A stretch of 49,488 nucleotides of DNA from an uncultured Thiodictyon sp. (GTDB taxonomy: Bacteria; Pseudomonadota; Gammaproteobacteria; Chromatiales; Chromatiaceae): the NCBI RefSeq assembly GCF_903946935.1, contig NZ_CAJAXH010000285.1:1-49488 (forward strand). The letters are read 5' to 3'. The notes beneath the pieces are model-generated. The model was not told where the DNA came from, did not search any database, and saw nothing but the letters and a program-made list of their open reading frames with translations. Both the position numbers and the translations under genes were made by a program. Positions 1 to 7,010 of this stretch are shown here, in pieces (within the stretch, counting starts at the first letter, position 1; each line of letters begins with the position of its first letter).

Positions 1-66
1 CCTACGGGCTCCCTGCGTTTCCTCCCCCAGCGCGTCGACCAGAACGTGTTTCACATGCGTTGCCAT
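1..66 (-). CDS. 5' end of an unidentified gene, cut by the window edge
   Basis: Only the first 22 codons are present, reading leftward out of the window from an ATG at 66-64. A good ribosome binding site (AAGGAG) lies about 9 nt upstream of the ATG, and all 22 codons are open. The peptide begins MATHVKHVLVDALGEE, which I do not recognise. It starts 55 nt after the stop of the TIR-domain gene on the same strand, so the two may be co-transcribed and this could be its partner. The fragment is too short to say more. Confidence 0.5.
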   Translation of the reverse strand, partial: MATHVKHVLVDALGEETQGARR

Positions 67-121
67 CGGTGATCTCCTTCAGACCGCCCTACAGTAATTT
101 AACCGGGGGGTGCTGTCTCAC

Positions 122-1231
122 CTACATTGGCACAGAGGGGTCGCGGCGTGCCCAATCGACCGCTGCTTGTTCTTCGGCGCTCAGGCGGCGACCGCGGTGG
201 ACCAGCACCGCATGTCCCGGGCGTTTGTGTTTGGCGACCTTCCGGCGCCCGAGCGCGAGCCGGTGGATGCGGGCCAGATTGTAAGGTGCATCCTCGAACT
301 CCAAGAGGCAACGGTTGGCCGACCGGCCCTTGCCGACCTTGAGCAGCAGCCGGCGGTGTCCTTGCGCGGTGGTCGCTGCGGGCAGCAGGCGTTTGAGTGT
401 CTCCACGGTCTGTTGCAGCCGCCGGTCAAAGGAGCGCCGGACGGCGAGCCGGGAGCGCACGGCGCGTTCCAGCTCGAACAGGCACGACTCCTGGTCCGGC
501 CCCCAGTCCAGGGCGGGCAGGTCCCGGGTTTGGGGGAAGCCCTCGCTGCCGCCCACCCGTACCACGAGGATGGCGACGCGGTTGTTCATGGTGCCGCTCA
601 CCTCCTCCCGCACCCATTCGGAGTCGGCCGCGTCCGGGGAGTCGACCAAGAGCAGGAAGTCCTTCTCCAATATCACCTCGTGGATACGCGTCTGGAACGC
701 CTCGCCCGGCTCGATGGCCTCATCCTTGGTATCCATGAAGGCGTCGAATCCCCTGACGCGCAAGTGCCGATAGATCGCCTCGGCCGCTGCGGTGCCATCG
801 CTGCGCCGATAGGAGACGAAGAGCCGACAGTCGCGCTGGAAGGGTTCCAGCCCCAGGTGGCGGCGGATCGCGGTGATGACCGCGTCCCCCGGGGTCGCGC
901 CCTCGTCCCAGCCGACGGCGTTGAGCGTGCCGAGAAAGGCGAGCGCTCCGGTCAGGGTGCGGAAGTCGAAACCGGTGCGGGTGGGGACCACGGGCAGGAT
1001 GGCGAAGCGGCTCCCGGCGGCCAGGGCGGCATAGGCGCCGACGGCCGGGTCCGCCACGGCCTGGTCGGTCAGGACGAAGACCAGGACGGCGTTCTCGTGG
1101 GGCAGCGGCAGGGTGGTCGCCATAGTGCCGGCGGCGACTGACGCCACCCCCGACAGCTGGGCGCGGATGGCCTCTGCGATATCAGCGCCGTCCGCGGCGG
1201 CGATGATCTGGACGATGCCGCGTGTTTGCAT
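122..1231 (-). CDS. TIR-domain protein, probable NADase-type effector
   Basis: 369 aa from the ATG at 1231, preceded by GGAG about 12 nt upstream. The reading frame is open for another 57 codons, but that stretch reads like non-coding DNA. Residues 134-228 form a TIR domain: FVSYRRSD at 138-145, a box-2-like segment GFDAFMD...EPGEAF at 161-179, and SEWVREE at 204-210, where one of the two glutamates (209/210) would be the catalytic Glu of NAD-cleaving TIR proteins. Residues 1-130 resemble a second, eroded alpha/beta TIR-like domain lacking these residues. Residues 240-369 are basic and unassigned. Bacterial TIR proteins often act in antiphage immunity by depleting NAD+; that role here is inferred. 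It reads leftward, and a cut-off gene follows 55 nt downstream. A short Phd-type gene is divergent upstream. Confidence 0.85.
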   Translation of the reverse strand: MQTRGIVQIIAAADGADIAEAIRAQLSGVASVAAGTMATTLPLPHENAVLVFVLTDQAVADPAVGAYAALAAGSRFAILPVVPTRTGFDFRTLTGALAFLGTLNAVGWDEGATPGDAVITAIRRHLGLEPFQRDCRLFVSYRRSDGTAAAEAIYRHLRVRGFDAFMDTKDEAIEPGEAFQTRIHEVILEKDFLLLVDSPDAADSEWVREEVSGTMNNRVAILVVRVGGSEGFPQTRDLPALDWGPDQESCLFELERAVRSRLAVRRSFDRRLQQTVETLKRLLPAATTAQGHRRLLLKVGKGRSANRCLLEFEDAPYNLARIHRLALGRRKVAKHKRPGHAVLVHRGRRLSAEEQAAVDWARRDPSVPM

Positions 1232-1286
1232 GCTCGCTTTCGCTCCACTATACCGCGCAGGGGACCCTAAGGGCGCGGCGCAAGCC

Positions 1287-1307
1287 GTAGGGTCCGCTGT
1301 GCGGACC
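1287..1307. repeat. Dispersed GTAGGGTCCGC hairpin, copy 1
   Basis: A 7-bp inverted repeat (GGTCCGC, loop TGT, GCGGACC) preceded by GTAG. The same 21 bases occur in reverse orientation at 32870-32890, and half of the motif occurs at 41671-41681. It lies in the 187-bp spacer upstream of the TIR gene. It looks like a REP-type dispersed palindrome. Confidence 0.6.
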
Positions 1308-1390
1308 GATGGCCTGGCCGGAATGATGATCAAGGCCCAAGAAGCCGGGGCGCGCTGGCGTGCCCGGAAATCGGACTTCCATGATAGAGT

Positions 1391-1409
1391 CAGATGACTC
1401 ACTCATCTG
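1391..1409. promoter_or_regulatory. Palindromic operator candidate before the Phd-type gene
   Basis: A perfect 7-bp inverted repeat, CAGATGA - CTCAC - TCATCTG. Its last base overlaps the ribosome binding site GGAGG (1409-1413) of the gene starting at 1419. Phd/YefM antitoxins repress their own promoters by binding such palindromes, so autoregulation is a reasonable inference. Confidence 0.5.
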
Positions 1410-1418
1410 GAGGTGCTG

Positions 1419-1562
1419 ATGCAAACGCTGACCGTGGCGGCCGCGAAGTCCCGTTGGTCTGCCGTGCTGGCTCAAGTGGAGGCCGGCGAGGAAATCGTTA
1501 TTACCCGGCGTGGTGTCCCTGTCGCGCGCATCGTGGCCGAACCAACGGCCCGGTTCGCGTGA
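1419..1562 (+). CDS. Short Phd/YefM-type antitoxin, orphan
   Basis: 47 aa, with ribosome binding site GGAGG 5 nt before the ATG. The sequence has the family pattern: MQTLTVAAAKSRWSAVLAQV, then GEEIVITRRGVPVARIV, which matches the DNA-binding N-terminal half of Phd/YefM antitoxins. The family is usually 75-90 aa, and the C-terminal tail that wraps the toxin is largely missing. No toxin gene follows: the next 200 bp hold two hairpins and then the converging sodB. It may be a solitary repressor or a decayed toxin-antitoxin locus. A palindrome overlapping its ribosome binding site suggests autoregulation. Confidence 0.75.
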   Translation: MQTLTVAAAKSRWSAVLAQVEAGEEIVITRRGVPVARIVAEPTARFA

Positions 1563-1618
1563 CCGAATGAGGGACAGCGCCGATGACAGGCCACTGAAAG
1601 CGGGCCTTCCAGGACGTC

Positions 1619-1643
1619 CGCTACCGAGCGGAGCTTGGTAGCG
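1619..1643 (+). terminator. Hairpin downstream of the Phd-type gene
   Basis: A 7-bp inverted repeat (CGCTACC / GGTAGCG) with an 11-nt loop, 56 nt after the stop. There is no clear T tract, so termination is only a possibility. Confidence 0.3.
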
Positions 1644-1664
1644 AGAGACCCTGGCTCTTTACCA

Positions 1665-1694
1665 ATCGTGAAACCGCTACTGCGGTTTCACGAT
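1665..1694. terminator. Strong hairpin between the Phd-type gene and sodB
   Basis: A perfect 13-bp inverted repeat, ATCGTGAAACCGC - TACT - GCGGTTTCACGAT, 75 nt beyond the sodB stop and between two convergent genes. It could stop transcription from both sides. A related hairpin with the same ACCGCTAC/GCGGT centre lies after dnaB at 28996-29020. Confidence 0.5.
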
Positions 1695-1769
1695 AGACTC
1701 GACCGCCACAGTTTTCGGCTGGAGCGGGGCGGCTCCTGCTGGAGGTCGAGGTTGGCGCGGGACATCGAA

Positions 1770-2351
1770 TCAACCGGCGTAATTGGCCGCCACGAAGGCC
1801 CAGTCGATCTTCTCCCAGATGGTTTCCAGATACTTTGGCCGGGCGTTGCGATAGTCGATGTAATAGGCGTGCTCCCACACGTCGACCGTCAGCAGGGGGT
1901 GTTTGCCGGAGGTGAGGGGGCAGCCGGCGTTGGCGGTATTGAAGATCTCGAGCGAGCCGTCGGCGTTCTTCACCAGCCAGGTCCAGCCGGAGCCGAAGTT
2001 GGTCACGGCAGACTGGCTGAAGGCCTTCTTGAACTCGTCGAATGAGCCGAACTTGGCGTTGATGGCGTCCGCCAGGGCGCCGGTGGGGGCGCCGCCGCCG
2101 GTGGGGCTCAGGCAGTTCCAGTAGAAGCTGTGATTCCACACCTGGGCGGCGTTGTTGAAGACCCCGCCGCTGGACTTGAGGACGATCTCCTCCAGCGACA
2201 GGTGCTCGAACTCGGTCCCCGGGATCAGGTTGTTGAGGTTGGTCACATAGGTCTGGTGATGCTTGCCGTAGTGATACTCGATGGTCTCGGCCGAGATCAC
2301 GGGTGCGAGTGCGTCCTTCTCATAGGGCAGGGCGGGCAGTTGGTGGGCCAT
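1770..2351 (-). CDS. sodB: Superoxide dismutase, Fe type
   Basis: 193 aa, the usual length for the family. It converts superoxide to hydrogen peroxide and oxygen in the cytoplasm. The metal ligands are all present: H27 (in [11 protein letters not shown]), H74 (WNHSFYW), D157 and H161 (DVWEHAYY). The GGG at 85-87 and the overall pattern fit the Fe-type SodB of proteobacteria rather than MnSOD, although the metal cannot be proved from sequence alone. It starts at an ATG with the [10 protein letters not shown] opening typical of the family. It diverges from the amidotransferase gene across a 327-bp spacer and ends before a strong hairpin at 1665-1694. Confidence 0.97.
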   Translation of the reverse strand: MAHQLPALPYEKDALAPVISAETIEYHYGKHHQTYVTNLNNLIPGTEFEHLSLEEIVLKSSGGVFNNAAQVWNHSFYWNCLSPTGGGAPTGALADAINAKFGSFDEFKKAFSQSAVTNFGSGWTWLVKNADGSLEIFNTANAGCPLTSGKHPLLTVDVWEHAYYIDYRNARPKYLETIWEKIDWAFVAANYAG

Positions 2352-2678
2352 GGTTGGGGCTCTCCGGGGGTTGGGGTGGCGGCGGGGGCGAGGGTCGTCC
2401 TCGGTCCCCAGGGTCCTGATGCGAGCGGCCCCCGGGGGGGGCCGTCGCGGCGTGCCGGGGATTTAGGGTCGGCGCCGGGCCTTTGCAACCTGGGGCCTGC
2501 CCGTGGGACCATCTGCGTGCCGTGAGCGTCGCGGCCGGACGGCGCAGGATCAGGTCACAGGCGGGGCGCCTGCGCGGTCTGGTGCGGGGGGGCTCCGGAC
2601 TCCATCTATTGTTTTATTTGCGGACACTCACCCTGCCTGCCGGTCGGTGAGACCCTGCGGTTTCGGGAGCGCAATCCT
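2352..2678. other. Divergent spacer between sodB and the amidotransferase gene
   Basis: 327 bp with no convincing gene. It is very GC-rich near sodB, including a C/G run around 2430-2443. It becomes AT-richer near 2600-2630, where a promoter for the rightward gene would be expected. A 6-bp inverted repeat CTCACC/GGTGAG lies at about 2627-2651, just before the start region. I could not pin down a -35/-10 pair. Confidence 0.4.
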
Positions 2679-4469
2679 ATGTGCGGTATCTGTGGTGAAT
2701 TGCGCCTCGACGGCGCCCCGGCGGACCTGACGGCGGTCCACTCCATGATGGCGGCGCTCGCCCGTCGCGGGCCGGACCATGGCGGCAGCTATAGCGACGG
2801 CGCCCTGGGGTTCGGCCACCGGCGGCTCGCCATCATCGATCTGTCGGTGCGCTCCAATCAGCCTATGGTGGATGCGGAGCTGGGGCTCGCCCTGGTCTTC
2901 AACGGGACCATCTATAACTATCGCGCCTTGCGGGCAGAACTGGAGGCCAAGGGCTACCGCTTCTTCTCCGACGGCGACACCGAGGTCATCCTGAAGGCCT
3001 GGCACGCCTGGGGCACGGACTGCCCGCAACGCCTGCGCGGTATGTTCGCCTTCGCGCTCTGGGACGCCAATCAACGGGTGCTGTTCCTGGCCCGCGACCG
3101 TTTCGGCATCAAGCCGCTGTATTGGTCCAGGCAGGCGGAGGGTTTCCGCTTCGCCTCGACCACCCAGGCCCTGCTGGCGGCGGGCGGCGTGGACACCCGC
3201 ATCGACCCGGTGGCGCTGCACCATCTCTTTACCCTGCACGCAGTGGTGCCGGCGCCGCGCACCATCCTGGCGGGGGTGCGTAAGCTCCCGCCGGCCCACT
3301 GGCTGCGGATCGACGCGGACGGCGGGCAGGTCGAGCAGTGCTACTGGGCGTTGGACGCCACCCGCCCGGACGTGCCCCGTAGCGAGGGCGACTGGCTCGC
3401 CGCCATCCATGAGGGGCTGCGTCAAGCGGTGCAGCAGCACGGCGAGGTGGCGGACGTGCCGGTGGGGGTGCTGCTCTCGGGGGGGCTCGACTCCAGCCTG
3501 TTGGTCGCGCTGCTGGCCGAGTCGGGGGTCAAGGACCTGCGCACCTTTTCGGTCGGCTTCGACGATACCCCGGAGGAGTCGGGCAGCGAGTTTGAATACT
3601 CGGATCAGGTGGTGGAGCGCTACGGCACCCGCCATTGCAAATTCCAGGTCCCCAACGCACAGGTCCTGCAACGGTTGCCGGAGGCGATCGACGCCATGAC
3701 CGAGCCCATGTTCGGCCAGGACGCGGTGGCCTTTTATCTACTGGCCGAACAGGTCTCACGCGAGATCAAGGTGGTCCAGTCGGGCCAGGGGGCGGACGAG
3801 GTCTTCGGCGGCTATTTCTGGTATCCGCGCATCCAGGCCGAGGCGTTCGGTTCGCGTGTGGAGCGCCTGGCCAAGCACTATTTCGACCGCGACCACGCGG
3901 AGTATCTGCGGATGATCGGGCCGGCCTATGCGGGGCCGGACCACACCTCGGCGCTGCTTGCGGGGCTGCTGGAGGCGCCGGGGGCGGACGCGTTGATGGA
4001 CGCCATCCTGCGACTGGATGTCACCACACTGATCGTCGACGATCCGGTGAAGCGGGTGGACAACATGACCATGGCCTGGGGCCTGGAGGCGCGGGTGCCC
4101 TTCCTCGACCACGAACTGGTCGAACTGGCCGCGCGCTGCCCGCCGGAGCTCAAGCTGCGCGAGGGCGGCAAATACCCCCTGAAGGCCATGGCGCGCGGCC
4201 TGTTGCCGGACGCGGTGATCGACCGACCCAAGGGCTATTTCCCCATGCCGGCGCTCAAATATGTGCGCGGAGCCTTTCTGGACCTGATGCGCGATACGCT
4301 GACCTCCAGTGCCAGTCGCGAGCGTGGGCTCTACGGCCAAGAGTACTTGGATAGGCTGCTGGCCGCCCCGGATATGCACCATACCCGTATCCAGGGAAAT
4401 AAACTCTGGCACCTGGCCTTGCTGGAGTTGTGGTTACAGCGCAATGTGGATGGGGCGCCGGCCGGCTGA
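2679..4469 (+). CDS. Glutamine-dependent amidotransferase of the N-acetylglutaminylglutamine type
   Basis: 596 aa. It has the class II glutamine amidotransferase fold, with the catalytic Cys2 exposed after Met removal (MCGICGEL), RGPD at about 30 and an FNGTIYNY segment. An asparagine-synthetase ATP pyrophosphatase domain follows, with the PP-loop LLSGGLDSSLL near 265-275 and QSGQGADEVFGGY. The length and wording match the branch that makes the osmolyte N-acetylglutaminylglutamine amide rather than plain AsnB; this is from memory of the family. In other bacteria it sits with an acetyltransferase/ligase and an M42 peptidase, but here its neighbours are sodB and murB, so it stands alone in this window. 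A GGGAG ribosome binding site lies about 10 nt before the ATG. Confidence 0.85.
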   Translation: MCGICGELRLDGAPADLTAVHSMMAALARRGPDHGGSYSDGALGFGHRRLAIIDLSVRSNQPMVDAELGLALVFNGTIYNYRALRAELEAKGYRFFSDGDTEVILKAWHAWGTDCPQRLRGMFAFALWDANQRVLFLARDRFGIKPLYWSRQAEGFRFASTTQALLAAGGVDTRIDPVALHHLFTLHAVVPAPRTILAGVRKLPPAHWLRIDADGGQVEQCYWALDATRPDVPRSEGDWLAAIHEGLRQAVQQHGEVADVPVGVLLSGGLDSSLLVALLAESGVKDLRTFSVGFDDTPEESGSEFEYSDQVVERYGTRHCKFQVPNAQVLQRLPEAIDAMTEPMFGQDAVAFYLLAEQVSREIKVVQSGQGADEVFGGYFWYPRIQAEAFGSRVERLAKHYFDRDHAEYLRMIGPAYAGPDHTSALLAGLLEAPGADALMDAILRLDVTTLIVDDPVKRVDNMTMAWGLEARVPFLDHELVELAARCPPELKLREGGKYPLKAMARGLLPDAVIDRPKGYFPMPALKYVRGAFLDLMRDTLTSSASRERGLYGQEYLDRLLAAPDMHHTRIQGNKLWHLALLELWLQRNVDGAPAG

Positions 4470-4500
4470 GGTCGCGACCTCCACCTGCCCCCGTACCCTC

Positions 4501-5589
4501 TCAGATGATGACCACCTCGGGATCGAGGGTGACGGCATACCGCTCGTAGACCTCATCTCTGACCATTTTCAGAAACTCGAGATATTCTCCCGGCGTTGCA
4601 CCGCCATAGTTCACAATATTCAGCGGCTGAGTTTTCCAGATGCCGCATTGGCCGATCTTTTTATCGGCCAATCCCATATCCTCGATGAGCCAGGCGGCGG
4701 GTATCTTGACCCGTCCAGTTGCCGTATCGTCGCGATTGGAATTATCGCCGTAGATGAGGTGCTCTGCTGGATAATAGTGTATGTCGGGGCATTTGACCCT
4801 GATGTCTTTTAGTTGTTGTGCGGTAATCACGGGATTCATAAAGACACTCCCGACCGTGCCCACGGTGGCAACGTCCGGCAACTTTCGTTTCCGGATATTG
4901 ACAATCGCGCGAAACACGTCTTGCACCCCATAAGGGGGCGGGCCGAGGCTAGCCATTTCGCCGTAAACGGACTCGTATCTTGAGGTATAACTGGTATTCA
5001 GGATCGGGTTCTTACGCAAACGCAGACAGATCCGGACGACAATATGGCGTCCGCGGAGCTCCTTTTTGAAGATGCTGGTGCGGTAACCAAAAGCGCACTC
5101 GTCGACAGCTAGGCGAGTGATCGTGCCGCTATTCAAATCGAGCGATTCCACCCACACCAGGCTCTCATGTAAATTGTGCCCATAACAGGCAATATTATTG
5201 ACCGGGGCGGCGCCGGCGGTCCCGGGAACCATGGCAAGATTTTCGATTCCGCCCCATCCTTTTGACACGACGAACTCAACGACAGAAGGCCAGTCTTCGC
5301 CCGCGCCGATCGCGAGTTCTACATAATCGTCATCCTCAAATATGACCGTCTTACCGGGGATCTCAATTTTAATGACAATACCATTGAAGTCCGTTGAGAA
5401 AAGAACGTTTGAGCCGCCGCCAAGAACAAAAATGTCGTTTTCCAAGACTGTTTTTTCATTCAGAAGCGCGACGATCTCGGACGCAGACCGAGCGACCGCG
5501 AAATAGCGCGCTGCGACGTCGAAACGCAGGGTATTAAACGGCCGTAGGTTAACGTATTCCTGAATACGCGGACAAGCGCTGTTGTGCAT
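4501..5589 (-). CDS. murB: UDP-N-acetylenolpyruvoylglucosamine reductase
   Basis: 362 aa from the ATG at 5589, chosen because homology starts at about residue 13 and the 62-codon upstream extension is low-complexity. MurB reduces UDP-GlcNAc-enolpyruvate to UDP-MurNAc with NADPH and FAD in peptidoglycan precursor synthesis. Visible landmarks are the FAD-binding LGGGSNVLF (56-64), NLAMVPGTAGAAPVNNI (117-133), FGYR with R170, the catalytic S248 in GTVGSVFMNP, and E358 in the C-terminal PEVVII. It is of the E. coli (type I) kind. An insertion of about 18 residues (about 277-294) precedes the AAWLI motif. Its codons are clearly richer in A/T than its neighbours, which suggests acquisition from elsewhere. 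It converges on the amidotransferase gene, 31 nt away. Confidence 0.93.
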   Translation of the reverse strand: MHNSACPRIQEYVNLRPFNTLRFDVAARYFAVARSASEIVALLNEKTVLENDIFVLGGGSNVLFSTDFNGIVIKIEIPGKTVIFEDDDYVELAIGAGEDWPSVVEFVVSKGWGGIENLAMVPGTAGAAPVNNIACYGHNLHESLVWVESLDLNSGTITRLAVDECAFGYRTSIFKKELRGRHIVVRICLRLRKNPILNTSYTSRYESVYGEMASLGPPPYGVQDVFRAIVNIRKRKLPDVATVGTVGSVFMNPVITAQQLKDIRVKCPDIHYYPAEHLIYGDNSNRDDTATGRVKIPAAWLIEDMGLADKKIGQCGIWKTQPLNIVNYGGATPGEYLEFLKMVRDEVYERYAVTLDPEVVII

Positions 5590-5723
5590 TTTTTTCTCGC
5601 GTTCAGACCAAAAACTTAAGTGTGCGAAAAAGGCGACCAAGGCCGGCCGACCCGGCCGACCCGGCCGCACAATCGGTCCGGCATCGTCCGACCAGGCTCG
5701 ATTGTATACGTGTGGCCTATCGC

Positions 5724-7010
5724 TCAAGGCGGCGCGGTGGCGACCAGTACGCGGGCCATGCCGGGGCCGAGCCAAAATTCAAATGGGGTCGGCAGGTCTT
5801 GCATCGGCCAGTCCGGGGAGAGGTCCAGCAGCGGACCGGGGGACTGAATCAGGCGGTAGAGGTCATCGGTATAGAACCGCTGGCGATTCCACGGGTCCTT
5901 GTTCAGTATCAGCAGGACCTGGCCCGAGCCATTGATCGCGTGTTTACGCAGGACCAGGATGGAGGGGTCCGGCCACTCCAGGCGATCGATGCGGCCTTCG
6001 CCACAGAGGGTGGGCGTCCGATCCTTGATGGCGTTGACCTGGGTGATGAATTCGGTCAGATCGACATTGGCCTGTTCCCAGTCTGCGGGGACGGTGGTGA
6101 CCACGTCGAGTCGCTTGCGGAAACCGTATTCAAAGCCCATCGGGATCATGATGCCGGTGGCGAACAGTGCGGTGAAGAGATAGCGCTGGCGCAGGGCGTC
6201 GGCATTGCCCTCGAATTCCTCGAACATGCGCCGCGTGTCGTGGCTCTCCGGGAAGCCGATGGAGGGGGCGATGTGGCGCGTGGCCTCGTATTGCTCCAGC
6301 AGCCAGTCGCCGTGGAAGTCCCACCATTTGGCGCTGTTGAAGATGGCGTCAAAGCCGGCCGAGGCGGTGTCGCGGGTCTGCGCCGGGGTACACCCCAAGG
6401 TCTCGGCGACAAAGACGGTGTCGGGATGGTCACGGCGGATCCGCGTGATGAGTTGGCGCCAGATCTCAGTGGGGAGTTGATAGGCCGCGTCGCAGCGAAA
6501 ACCGCGGAAGCCGAGCCCGATCAGGTGCTTGACGATGCGCACATAATAGGCGAGCAGGCCGTTGGGGTCATCCGGGCGTTTCAGTGCCTGCTGGTGGTCG
6601 AATTGGGCCAGGTCGCGCCAGACGACCTTGATTCCGTTCTCCTCGATACAGAATGGATGGGCGACCCGGCCGTGTTCGTGCATGAACCAGGTCGGGTGGG
6701 TTCGGACCAGCAGGTTGTCCTCGGCGCAGTGATTGATGACCAGGTCGATCATCAGCGATTGACCGAGCCCAGCGGCAGTCTTGGCCATGGCCCGCACCTG
6801 ATCGTCCGGGCTAAGTTTGGAGCCGGGGCGCAGCAGCGCCTGGTTGATGGCGAAATAGTCGGCGATGGAATAGAGACTGCCGGAGTGTCCGAGTTGCTGG
6901 ATGGGATTGACGAACACCCAGTCGAAGCCCATGGCCGCGGCGCGTGCCAGGTGCGGTTCCCAGGTGTCGAAGGGGCCGGCGAGCAGGGGGAACAGGTTGT
7001 AAATCTTCAT
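5724..7010 (-). CDS. GH13 alpha-amylase family enzyme, coupled to glgA
   Basis: 428 aa, a single-domain (beta/alpha)8 glycoside hydrolase family 13 protein. The conserved regions are present: DLVINH (89-94), GFRCDAAYQ with nucleophile D174, VFVAETLG with acid/base E203, and ESHDT with D258. There is no signal peptide, so it acts in the cytoplasm, presumably on glycogen or maltodextrins. The third motif reads ESHDT where many amylases have NHD, which is reminiscent of the GlgE-like branch; I cannot assign the exact specificity. Its ATG overlaps the stop codon of glgA (TAATG), so the two are translationally coupled. This points to a role in glucan synthesis or remodelling. Confidence 0.85.
   Translation of the reverse strand: MKIYNLFPLLAGPFDTWEPHLARAAAMGFDWVFVNPIQQLGHSGSLYSIADYFAINQALLRPGSKLSPDDQVRAMAKTAAGLGQSLMIDLVINHCAEDNLLVRTHPTWFMHEHGRVAHPFCIEENGIKVVWRDLAQFDHQQALKRPDDPNGLLAYYVRIVKHLIGLGFRGFRCDAAYQLPTEIWRQLITRIRRDHPDTVFVAETLGCTPAQTRDTASAGFDAIFNSAKWWDFHGDWLLEQYEATRHIAPSIGFPESHDTRRMFEEFEGNADALRQRYLFTALFATGIMIPMGFEYGFRKRLDVVTTVPADWEQANVDLTEFITQVNAIKDRTPTLCGEGRIDRLEWPDPSILVLRKHAINGSGQVLLILNKDPWNRQRFYTDDLYRLIQSPGPLLDLSPDWPMQDLPTPFEFWLGPGMARVLVATAPP

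Noticed and set aside
5640-5668. Short CCGGCCGAC tandem repeat near murB
   Set aside because: Only about three units in GC-rich DNA; likely simple-sequence slippage without further meaning.
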